A stretch of DNA of 64,000 nt from Evernia prunastri (Eukaryota; Ascomycota; Lecanoromycetes; Lecanorales; Parmeliaceae). The number at the start of each line of letters is the position of its first letter. The first letter of the stretch is position 1. Location: the NCBI GenBank assembly GCA_003184365.1, contig NKYR01000057.1, positions 162,695-226,694 of the forward strand, in the 5' to 3' direction. Shown here piece by piece: positions 48,520-60,000 of the stretch. The translations under genes were made by a program, and so were the position numbers. The notes below the pieces were generated by a model. The model ran no database searches, was not told the DNA's origin, and was given only the letters and a program-made list of their open reading frames with translations.

Positions 48520-49440
48520 TTCCAAAGCATGGGCATTGGTATAGATATGCTGAGACATCTTCGCATGGCCGCATGGCCGCATGGCCGCATGGCTGCATGG
48601 CTGCATGGACTAAATGGACTAAATGGCTGCAATGGGCATGGGCATGGACATGGAACATGGACATAGGCATAGGCATAGATATGCTGAGATATCTCCGCAT
48701 GGCTGCATAGCTAAATGGCTGCATAGATGAATGGCTGCAACGGGTATGAGCATGGGCATGAGCATAGAGCATGGAGTATAAGCGTGACTGAGATATCTTC
48801 ATGGTTGCAATGACTCAAATAACTCAAATGACTAATGACTGAATAGTTAAATAACTGCAAAAAGCATAAGCATAAGCATGGATATGAGCATGAAGCATGA
48901 AGTATAAACGTGACTGAGACATCTCCATGATTACAATAATTCAAATAACTTAAATGATTAATGACTGAATAGTTGAATAATTGCAAAAAGCACGAATATG
49001 AGTATGAATATAGGCATAAAGCATGAAGCATAAAGTATAAGCGTGATCGAGATGTCTTTATAGACTGCAATGACTGCAATGACTGCAATGACTGCAATGA
49101 CTGCAATAACTGCAATAACTGCAATAACTGCAATGGCTGCAATAACTGAATAACTGAATGATTGCAAAAAGCATGAGCGTGACTGAGATATCTTCGTGAT
49201 TGCAATAACTGCAATGACTGCAATAACTAAATAACCGAATAATTGCAAAAAGTATAAGCGTGACTAAGATATCTTCGTGGCTGCAATGACTGCAATAGCT
49301 TAAATAACTCAATAACTAAATAATTAAATAATTGAATAATTGTAAAAAGCATAAACATAAAGCAAAAGCGTGATCGAGATATCTTTATTGCTTTAGTGAC
49401 TGTATAACTGAATAGCTATATAACGAAATAGTTATATAGA
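48520..49440. repeat. Satellite array of ~80-136-bp units with nested 9-bp repeats
   Basis: The anchor GCGTGACTGAGATATCTTC or a close variant occurs near 48547, 48683, 48783, 48908, 49041, 49177, 49258 and 49367. Within units, short motifs expand locally: GCATGG-type at 48570-48660 and ACTGCAATG tandem copies at 49062-49150. The open frames across the array are low-complexity and not genes. Confidence 0.85.
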
Positions 49441-49482
49441 GTATAGATATAGACATAGATATAGACATATATATATCATATG

Positions 49483-49707
49483 TGTTACGGACGTACCCTA
49501 GCTGTCAGGTACAAAGGGAGTGTTTATGGCTATGTGTCAGGCACATAGAGTATTTATTGGTCATTGACACATTCTCATTATCACATAGGCTAGCGGGGAT
49601 TCTTCCTAGTATTTAAGCGCTCTTCTCCTGTGTACATATTCGCTCTTTATCTAGTTGTCTTATTCAATTTACCCCCATTAGACTTGACTCTGGGCACGGT
49701 TCTGACA
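49483..49707 (+). mobile_element. Solo LTR, 225 bp, with ATATG target duplication
   Basis: Begins TGTTACGGACGTACCC and ends GGTTCTGACA. A perfect 5-bp direct repeat ATATG flanks it (49478-49482 and 49708-49712). A TATA-like TATTTAAG at about 49610 suggests plus orientation. GC-normal and free of RIP damage in an AT-rich setting. It differs in sequence from the LTR at 44343. Confidence 0.9.
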
Positions 49708-52700
49708 ATATGAGTATGAAAACTTGTTGCGTCATTAACCGTTCATTGCAAGCGATAATTTATTATTACATTATTAAGTATCGATTTTTTGAAAAGATCT
49801 AACTATAAAACATTAACTATTCGATAATAGCTTAGACCTCGGCAACAAATTTGTTTAAATAATTCGACTTTCTCTCGTAATAGATAATTTTTTTGTCTAC
49901 GATCGGATACTTTTAAAATTATTATCTTATTATCTTCTGATATAGGTTTATTTTTTGAGGTCTTTAGATAATATTTCTGGTGTTAAGATTTAGGGTGATA
50001 TAGTAGTTCAATGTGGGTGAATTCTAGAGAATTTATTTTTGTTTTATTTTTGTTGTCTGTGGGCGATTATCGAATAAATATCGAAATTACTCGATTTCCC
50101 TAAGATATAAAGTGCTATGATACAAAGGGCGACCTATGTAGGACGGTGCCAAGGCCGAGCTTGGCCCGGCCTTTAGCCGGGCCGAGACCTTGAAGATTCT
50201 CTATTCTACAATTTCAACACTTTTCTTCGCTCGCATATTTCAAGCGTCGGATAGCTAAAGTTAGAAATCGAGTAGTCAAAGTGAGATTAGCATCGGATAA
50301 TTAGGGTGATCTCTCACTTTTTCTCATCCTCTATATTCTTCTAAAGACGATTTTGAAATTCACGAGTTTCAACGCTCGCGAAGTTCGAAATTTTAAACAG
50401 ACTAATACGAAATTTGAATGACAAAGATAAAGTGACCGAAATTCTAAAAACGACTATATCAAATCGTCTACTTTATATAAATCTTTCGAAGATTTCACTT
50501 TTTATCAAAAAACGATTTTTTGAAAATTAAATTTTTATATCACTTAATGTAGATTAAAAATTCATCAAAATAATCGAAGAATATATATGAGAATAATTCT
50601 TTTAGCTGCATAAAATTCTTTTAGTTATATAAAATCGATATATTGCAAGATCTTCGGTGATCGATTATAAAGTTTTAATGCTTAACATTAATAATTATCG
50701 CGTGCAATACGAAGATTTTCGATAAGATTTTGATTGAGATATATCTAGAGATTTTAATATAATAGATAACAATATATAATAATAGATACTCTATATAAAT
50801 ATTAAAAGTTTAATGATTATAGAAGTAATAATTATTGAAAGAGATGTGCGTCTGCGAAGAATAACAATATTATTCGAAGATTTTTCGAGTAGATCGATTA
50901 TTCGATAGATTATTCGAAATGCGAAGATTAATGAAATTGCTTCTCTGAAGCGAAATTTTCAATAGTAATAAGTTGACATTTGAAAGAAGATATGATAGAG
51001 AATAGCTTCTCTGAAGTTATAAGATTAGTAATTAGTCTTTAATCTTTAGAGGATGCTTCGAGCCTACTTTTATTTCGAGAATATCGCGAAAAATAACGAA
51101 TTTGTTCAGATAGAGCGTCTTAATAAAATTATTAGTTATCTATTTATTAGTAAAAACGAATTGTATATTTATAATGTTATTATTAACTTTTTCGCGTACG
51201 AAATAATAAGCGATATTAATATATTTAATGCGAGTATAAAACTAAGCGTTCTTTGCGAGAGCGATAATATTTTAATTATCGTCGAAGATAATAGTAATTT
51301 TTAAGTTAGAGTCTCTAAGTCGAAAAAATAAATTAAATAGATTATTTAGTTAGATCGCTTTCTTGATAATTTACGTTTAATCGATATACTCTATCTTATA
51401 GATAAATAATATTATTATAACTTGACGTTTAAATAATTAATTAATAATATCGCTACTCACATTAAATAGATAATCGAAAATAAATCTTCGAAATAAATCG
51501 TTAGCTTAATTATAGTCGATATAGTCGATAAGATTTTAAAGAGAATCTTTATACATTAATTCGTAGTATACGATATTTCGAAGATATCGAAAGAGTTAAA
51601 TAATCGCACTTTAATATATTAAAGTCGAATTAACTATATAGCGATTAACGAGAGAGACGATATAAACGATATTAAAGCGAGTCTCGAGTATAACGTATAT
51701 GAGAGATCTCACAACTAATTAATAACTCTCGCGTAATTTTTTTAAAATTATATAGTCTTCTTTAATCGATTATAATTTGCGATTAATCTTTAAAAATATG
51801 AAGATTAAATTAAGATTTTAATAGTTGAAACAATTAAAAAAGCGAGTGATATAGATCTTTTAATTCAAACGAATAATATCGACGACGCGATCTCGTTTAA
51901 TAATTATATCTAGATAATAGACGATCGATCTCAAATTAAATATATGAAATTTAATCTTAAAACTTTCTTAGTACGCTAAATATCGACTTTATTAAAATCG
52001 ATAATCAAAACATTATTTATATAGAGAGCGACGATAATATCTTTCTTAGCGTTTATAAACACGTTATTATTCGATTCGATAAATATAAGATCGAATTCTT
52101 TCATATACTTCGAGAAGTATTAATATTAAATTCGAGAAAACTATTTAAGATTATAGAGAGTCTTATTTAATTTATAAACTCTATTATTCTTATTAAAATC
52201 ATCGAATTATTATACGTAAATTTATTTCTAAATATTATTATAGGGAAAAACGATTTTAATATTTATTTAGATTATATTTTAATATACAATCGTCATTAAA
52301 GCGAAGATAGTCTTATGATTTATAAGTTTAATTATTAACGCGAAAGTGTTATAATAATTACCATTCTTCTACTATTTGAATTTATAAACGATTTAGCGAA
52401 CTTTATAGCGAATAATCTTTTTAATGAGATCTCGCTCTAAGATATAGATTTAACGCTTTTAAAGAATATAAGCGTCGAAAAGTATTTAAATAAAATATTA
52501 AGTATTGTTATTTATAAGAGATTTATATACGTTTTTTATAACGAGCTCTTAATATATACGAGCGAATAAGTTTGAAATAATTTACTTATAGATTTTAGAC
52601 TTAAAGACGTTAAATTTATTAATATAATATATTAATAAAGCGAATATCGTAAATATATTTTAAAAAAAGTTAAATGAGAGATCGCGAAGATTCGAAATCG

Positions 52701-53555
52701 TTATATTAGAATAATTCAAGAGCATCTTTTGAATAGCGCTTAATTTAAGATCTTCTTAAATGATTTTTATTATAATGAAGTTTAAAGAGATAAACGATAT
52801 AGATTTATAAATAGATATTGACGTAGATGCACGTTTTTTCGTTGATTATAAAAAGTTTAATTATAATTTTAATGCTAAGACTAAAGAAATAGTTAATATG
52901 AAAATTATAGACGTAACGTTATTTGAAATGTTAGTAATGCGCTACTTATTTAGTGTCTTTTTTATAACGAATACTAATGTTATAAAACGTTATCGCTTAT
53001 TAAAGAATTTATATACGTTAATTTTCTCTTCGAAATTTACGTATAAAGAACGTTTCTTTATAATATATATATTATTAACGCGAATAATCTTCTTTTTAAT
53101 TAGATTATATAGTCGAAAGATAAACTCTTCTTTATAATTTAAAAGAATATACTTTTCATTATAATTTACGAGTTTTTTTTTTAAATACGCTTTAACGCGT
53201 AAGCGATAAAGTCGATAATACGCAAATAAGATAGAATAAGTCTTTAATGATATATAACTTCGAAGAATATAGTCACGATTTTAATATTAAGCGATCGTAA
53301 AATAAGATAGTTATTAATTATCACGATTTTCGACTAAAAGAATTTATTAAAATTGAAGTTTAATAGAATAAAATGTATTTTATATAATAGAGTCTAATTA
53401 AAACGCTTCGTCGTATTATTTATTTGAAGATTTTCAGATATAATAAACTCTTATTTAATATCACACTATAGAAGATAAATTAAAAAGATCTTGATAATAT
53501 ACTTATTATTATTATTAAGATGAATACGATAGATTTTTAAGTCTAAGAATTTTAG

Positions 53556-54213
53556 ATAAACTACGAAGCGTATCAGATACAGCGTCCTTCTTCCAGCGCT
53601 CAAAACCTCATTTAACACGTCCAAAGCGCCTTTGAGCGAATCTTTCTCTGCTGACAATCGCGACACACGATCACGCAGTACCACACCTAATCGTGATGAA
53701 AGACCTTCAAAGAAAGCCCGAACAGGCGAATCCAGTACCCTGTTCGCCTAACATTCAGCATAATCATCAATAAATTGCAAGGGCAGTCATTGCAACACGT
53801 CGATCTAAGCCTCCATCCGAAGGTTTTTGCGCATAATCAATTATATGAAACCTTGAGTAGAATCATCAGCAAGAATAAACTAGCTATTATGACTACAAAG
53901 AATCTACCGAGGAAGCAGCCAAATCGATCGACGAGATATATTAAAAATAAGATGATCAAGCAAGTTCTTCTATCGACGACGAATTTATAGTAGTGAAATT
54001 AAACGAATATCGCATGAGAGACAAATATCGCATAAGAGATAAATATCGTATAGTAGACAAATAGACAAATAGACAAATAGACAAATAACGCATAGTAGAC
54101 ATTGCAGGCGAATGCCGCAATCAGAGTTCGATTTGACTTAGGACTAGGGCTTGCGTTCAAGTCGACGGCATTTTTGATGTGAATTATGAATTAAATTCAT
54201 GAATCTATACTTG
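53556..54213. mobile_element. Helitron-like copy 4, 5' end missing, little mutated
   Basis: Ends with the family terminus (ATGAATTAAATTCAT hairpin, then GAATCTATACTTG). Bases 53565-53960 have near-normal GC and include a minus-strand frame with a heptad-like peptide (RVSRLSAEKDSLKGALDV). They align with the more mutated 57460-57630 and 62757-63165, that is, with both flanks of the large internal block of copy 3. Tandem GACAAATA-type units occur at about 54020-54085. Left of it lies Copia relic B; right of it lies relic C in the opposite orientation. Confidence 0.6.
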
Positions 54214-54372
54214 TATCTAATATAAACGTTAATCTTCTATCTATTAATAAGCTTTTTAAACGTCGATATCGTCGTCGTCTTTTATAAGAACGACTATATT
54301 CTCGCTATTAATAATAATCTCGTTTTTATTAACACTCGCAATCGATTTTGATTTTTTTTTTTAAATTTATAA

Positions 54373-54789
54373 TTAGTATATATAAAAACATAAGATAGGA
54401 CTAAGCTAAAATACCTTAAATTTGTATGTGCAGTTAATGTAAACCTCCACCTGATTACGCTTTTAGGTATCGCGTGCTTAGTCAGCCCACTAGGTCTCCC
54501 GAGCGTCTCGTCATCAAAACTTTGATGTAGTCTTCTTGCAACTTGACTAACTTTTAACTTTTCTATCAAATTTTTGATATTTCTCTTTTGAATTGTGAAA
54601 AAAGATATGCGCTATTCAGAGAATCAAAATTTTTTAGAATCGATATTATAGTTATGGATAAATACTAATTTGAAAGTTTTTCACCTCTAAGAGACCCCGA
54701 ACCTTTCTTTCTTCGGGGTGCGTGACCCCGAAATCAGCCCCGAAAATCCTCAAAACACATCACGAATTAAATTCGTGGACCTATACTTG
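54373..54789. mobile_element. Helitron-like element copy 1, 417 bp
   Basis: Starts TTAGTATATATAAAA, ends ..GGACCTATACTTG, with hairpin CACGAATT-A-AATTCGTG 12 nt before the end. Joining the flanks (TTTATAA|TAAATTAA) restores the Copia sequence exactly under RIP transitions, so no bases were duplicated. It contains unmutated GC patches (AGACCCCGAACC; GTGACCCCGAAATCAGCCCC). Confidence 0.75.
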
Positions 54790-55665
54790 TAAATTAATAA
54801 TACTTTAATAATTTATAATATTTCTTTTGATTTAATTTATTAATTATAATATATTCGTATAAATTATTTAGGTTAATAAAATTTAAATAAGCTTTTTAAT
54901 ATAACGATAGATATAAATTTTATTAAGAATATTACGAAGAAGTATATTTGTAAATGCTATGTTACAAGACGTTAAAAGATCATTTCTTATAATAATTCTA
55001 TTATATTTAATATTCGTTTAAACGAATTTATTTATAACAATTTCGCAAAATGTTTATTCTCTATTAATTTCAGTAATATTAAATACTTTATAATATTTAA
55101 AAATGATTTTATTTACTATTTTAAAGTTTATTATATTTATTATAAAAGTGAGATCTTCGCTATATTTTTTAGATTTAGAGTTTATTTAAAGTCTTTAAAC
55201 TTTAAAACCTATCGTATTTATCTTAATAATAATAATAAATATATTATTAAGATTTTTTTAATTTATCTTTAGTAATATAATATTAAATAAGAATTTATTA
55301 TATTTAAAAGTTTTAAAATAAATAATACGACGAAGCGTTTTAATTAGACTCTATTATATAGAATATATCTTATTCTACTAAATTTTAATCTTAATAAATT
55401 TTTTTAATCGAAAACCGTAATAACTAGTAATTATTTAATATCATAATCACTTAATATCAAAATCGTAACTATATTCTTCGAAGTTATATATTATCAAAAA
55501 CTTATTTTATCTTATTTACGTATTATCGACTTTATTACTTACGCGTTAAAACGTATCTAAAAAAAAAATAGTAAATTATAACGAAAAGTATATTTTTTTA
55601 AATCATAAAGAAAAGTATATTTTTTAATTATACAATCTAATTAAAAAGAAGATTATTCGCGTTAA

Positions 55666-56271
55666 TTAGTATATATAAAACAATAAGATAGGGCTGAGCT
55701 AAAAAACCTTGAATTTGTATGTGCAGTCAATGAAAACCTCGACTGTTATACGCTTTTTGATATAGCGCGCTGAGTCAGCCCGCTAGATCTCCCGAGCGCA
55801 GGAATATCAAAATTTGGGTGTAGTCTTCTTGCAACCTGAATAACCTTTTACTTTCTATTACTTTTTTGATTATTTTTTTTTAATTGTGAAGATTTTTATA
55901 CGCTATTCAGGGAATTAAGAATTTCTAAAATCGGTCTTATGATCATTAATATTTGTTAAGTTCATATTTATTACTTTCAGAAACTAATTTTCTTCTTATA
56001 CTTTGATAAGAGAATCTTATCATATAGAACGGTAAAATGTGTTGATGTAGTTGTAGTATTCAGGTTGAAATTCGAGTTGGGCTGGAAAGAAAAAAGAAAA
56101 AAAAAAACTAATTTAAAATAAAAGAAGAGAAAAAAGAGAGTGAAGAGAAAAAAATAAAAAAAAAAATATAAATCTTTTAACTATTAAAGTTAAACGAAAA
56201 AGAGCAAGTAATTAGTTTTTCGATTTTTTTAACCTCTCGCATCATAAATTAAATTCATAAGTCTATACTTG
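55666..56271. mobile_element. Helitron-like element copy 2, 606 bp
   Basis: Same start and end as copy 1. The first ~190 nt match copies 1 and 3 (AAGATAGGGCTGAGC; CTTGAATTTGTATG). The terminal hairpin is partly eroded (CATAAATT-A-AATTCAT). Joined flanks (GCGTTAA|TAATATA) restore Copia with no duplication. A purine-rich stretch lies at 56080-56165. Confidence 0.75.
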
Positions 56272-57019
56272 TAATATATACTTTATAAAAAAATGTTTTC
56301 TATACGTGAATTTCGAAAAGAAAATTAACGTATATAAATTCTCTAATAAGCGATAACGTCTTATAATATTAATATTCGCTATAAAGAAAACATTAAATAA
56401 GTAACGCATTATTAATATTTTTAAGAACGTTCCGTTCGTGATATTAGCGTCTTTAATATCTATATCTATATTATCTCTAATAACTTTAAAAGCTAATACT
56501 TTATTATCAAACTTAATCTCGATATTAAAATCACAATTAAACTTTTCATAATCAGCGAAAAGATCTATATCTACGTTAGTATCTACTCGTAAATTTATAT
56601 TATTTATATCTCTAAACTTTACTGTAATAAAAATCGTTCGAGAAGATTTTAAACTAAGCGCTATTTAAAAGATACTTTTAAATTATCTTAATCTAAGAAT
56701 TTCGAATCTTCGCGATTTTCTATCTAATTCTCTTTAGAATAAATATTTACATTATTTACTCTATTAATATATTATATTAATAAATCTAACGTCTTCAAAT
56801 TTAAAATTTATAAGTAGATAATTTTAAATTCACTCGTTCGTATATATTAAAAACTCGTTATAAAAAAACGAATATAAATTTCTTATAAATAATAATACTT
56901 AATATTTCGTTTAAATATTTCTCGACGCTTATATTCTTTAAGAGCGTTGAATTTATATTTTAAAACGAAATTTTATTAAAAAAGTTACTCGTTATAAAGC
57001 TCGCTAAGTTATTTATAAA

Positions 57020-60000
57020 TTAGTATATATAAAACAATAAGATAGGGCTGAGCTAAAAAACCTTGAATTTGTATATGCAATCAATCATAAATTCTATCTA
57101 ATTACGTCTTTTGATATCGCGCGCTTATTTAGTTCGCTAGGTCTTTCGCAGCTTCCTTATCAAAATATTTGATGTAATATATTTACAATCTCAATCACTT
57201 TATAGCTATAGCAGACAATTGTTTCAAATTTTCTTAAATCATGTAACTACGTTTGCGCTTTTCAACGATATAAAAATCTTTCAAATTCGTCAAATATTCG
57301 CTGAGTGATATTCGATTGAAGAATTATTAATTGAATAATACGATACTTAGTCAGACTCTTGACAAGAATATTTTGTTTATTCTACACGCGAATAATAATG
57401 TCATTATATTTCTTTCACACTCTACTATAAATATATTTATCTTGAAAATCTTTAATCGATACTTCACGAAGTATATTAGATAGATACTTTTCTTACAGCA
57501 CTTTCTTCAGTATTGACGCGCTTAAATCGTCTTTAAGCGAATTTTTTTCTATTAATAATCGCGATAAAAGAATACGCAGTATCACATCTAAATAACGCGA
57601 TAGATCGTCTCTGAAAAAGTCTATTCGAGACTTATTATTATCGAGTTTATCTCTTATCTTCTCGTAAGATAGTAGTATAATCTTATTCGCGTTCTCGTCG
57701 CTCTTCTACTTCTCGTCTTTCGCGTTTTAAATTAACTTTATTATCTTCTCTTAAGACGCGTTAAATACTTTTAATCGATCTTAAATATCTGCTAATAATT
57801 CGTCTACTTTAGATTCTTTAGAAGATCTATTCGCGAGCGTATTAAACGATCTCTTTAACGATATAAATCTCTACGATATATCGTCTTCGCCTTTCTTCGA
57901 TTTCTACGATAACTTATTTCAATTTTCAAAAAGATTATAAAACTTTATCGCGTGATATCTCTACACAGTAGAATCGAAGCGATATTATTTAAGTTTAATA
58001 AATAAGTCTTACGATAAATATATAACGCTGAGATGAAAGAATAAGATAAAAGAATAATATTATGATAAAAATAGAATAGAAGTTAGTGCGTCTAAAATAA
58101 CGTATGAATTTTTTTTATATCGACAAATTAAGCGAGAATTACGTTTAATCTAAAACGAGTGTAAATAAGTCTATTTATTCGAACGAAAACACAATTAATA
58201 AAATATTATATTCTATTATATCTAAAATTATCGCTCTTATTCTCGACTTTAAAGAATTTCGTTAATATAGCGTTTAATATAATAACGCTATCTTTATAAT
58301 CTTATAATAGATTACGATTAATTATTTCGTCGTCTCTTACACGTGTAAAGTTTAGAAAACGATTATTATTTATATACTCGCGTTAACGTCTTTAGAGAAT
58401 AAAAGATCGATATTTAAGTAAATCTATATGATAAATAATAATTAGAAATAGACTATATATCGATATTATCTTCTTTCGACGATTTTTTCGATATTAAATT
58501 AATATATATATAATATCGTTAAATATAATTTTTGTAAGTATATCAACGAATCGCTATCTCGCAAAATTATTAGATATCTAAAATAAATTAATTTTTATAT
58601 CGTAGTTCTCAAAAAATAAACGAGAGACTAACTAACGATAACAATCTATAAAACTATAAATTACTTTATAAGAATTCTCGTTATTATAATCTAAGAATCT
58701 ATAATCGCTTTACTTCGAACGAGATCGCTATCGCTTAAAAAAACGATATGAATAATTTTTTAGATATATCTAAGATAAAAAATATTTTGATAGAAATTAA
58801 AAATAATAAAAGATATAAAGTATCGTATTGACATTTCGCTTATATATCTCTACGTTATTCTCTTATCTTTTTATATAACGAACTCTTATAATATAATATT
58901 ATTTCGAATATAAATAATACTTATACTTTCGATGATAATTTTTATATCTCGCGAAGTAAATCTAAATAAGTCTCTTAATAAATCGTATAATCTATCGATC
59001 GAGATAATTATAAACGAGTGATTTAAGTCTTATTTTATAGATATATAATGCGTATATTTCTTTAAGTCGACTATATTATTAAAATTATATAGATATTAAA
59101 TATAAATTCGTCTTCGTAAGTTTAGTCGAGTATTTTATTATAAACGATTGCTTTAGCACTTTGTTTGCGATATATATATAACTATTAAAAGTAACAATTT
59201 TTATTAATATAAGATAAATTAGAAAATTATTCGTATTAATGCGTATTCAGCGATTATCGATACTTAAATTAACGACGTTATTATAAATATTTAAATCGAC
59301 AAATAGCGAGTCGTTCTTTCTATCACGTATATCGATAATTCACGATTTATATTATTTTATCTATAAAATTCGATCAATTAAAATTCTTTATTATTTTTAT
59401 CTGTAATTTAAATTGAAAGAAGATTTTTCTTAATCTTCTATCTGACGAACGATCGATCGATCGCTTTAATTTAATCGCGAGAGTATTTAAATTAAAGCTG
59501 AGAATTCTATTAAACGATATTCTAAAGAAGAATATACTTAATAAGTGCTTATATTCTTTTATAGAGATAATTTATATATCTCTTTCTATTTCTTACTTTC
59601 TTCTTCGTAAATTAACGATATTATTAATTAGACGATTAGTGTAGATTATTTTTTAGTCATTTAAAGATCTTTTTAACACGATTTAAAGCTTCGAACGTTA
59701 TAATTTCTATTTATAAATTTTACGATATCGTCAAAAAAAATTTCTTTCTCACTAAGAACGAAGTATAATCGATTCAAATTTCGTGTTAAATTTAATTTTA
59801 ACTACTTATATATTCGTTTAAATCGAATATTAGCGTATATCTACACGATAGAATTTCAAAAACGCGATCTTTTATATACATATATTCTTATTATATTACA
59901 CTCTAAGAATTAATTCTTTATCGTCGCGAAGATAGACGTTATTATTAATATTAAGATCTCTAATAAATGTCTATATTTCAATCTCTATATCATCGTTACG

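Larger units (their letters stand above)
48154..50104. mobile_element. Probable TIR element inserted in the relic B LTR
   Basis: The insertion begins CTTAGAAATATT and ends ..TTTCCCTAAG. Reversing the right end gives two ends that share CTTAG and CGATATTT at the same distance (29 positions), most differences between being RIP-type. The flanks suggest a short TAT duplication. The interior holds 22-bp repeats, a satellite array and a nested solo LTR. No transposase frame is visible. Confidence 0.45.
48113..53555 (-). mobile_element. RIP-mutated Copia relic B (3' LTR split, pol)
   Basis: Its 3' LTR lies at 48113-48153 plus 50110-50219, interrupted by a 1.95-kb insertion. Pol continues from about 50400 to 53555, ending at the integrase region with the same order as the intact copy. 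Stops abound. It keeps the segment (about 51963-52160) that the intact copy lacks, including a mutated YVDD at about 52008-52024. The short open frames at 51053 and 52898 are mutated pol. Confidence 0.8.
54214..57019 (+). mobile_element. RIP-mutated Copia relic C, left part (plus orientation)
   Basis: Pol from protease onward in plus orientation, with two Helitron-like inserts (54373-54789 and 55666-56271). Alignment to the reverse complement of 36200-38560 is by RIP-type transitions. It resumes at 63171 after the 6.15-kb insertion. Confidence 0.8.

Noticed and set aside
48515..49312. Leu/Gln/Ser-rich minus-strand frames up to 170 residues
   Set aside because: They read through the satellite array and change with repeat register; no homologous domain.
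48281..49440. Possible CRISPR-like repeat array
   Set aside because: Units are contiguous or of unequal length with no unique spacers, in a eukaryotic genome; ordinary satellite.
51053..53137. Short plus-strand frames in the AT-rich zone (51053-51304, 52898-53137)
   Set aside because: These stretches align with the non-coding strand of RIP-mutated Copia pol; chance openings.
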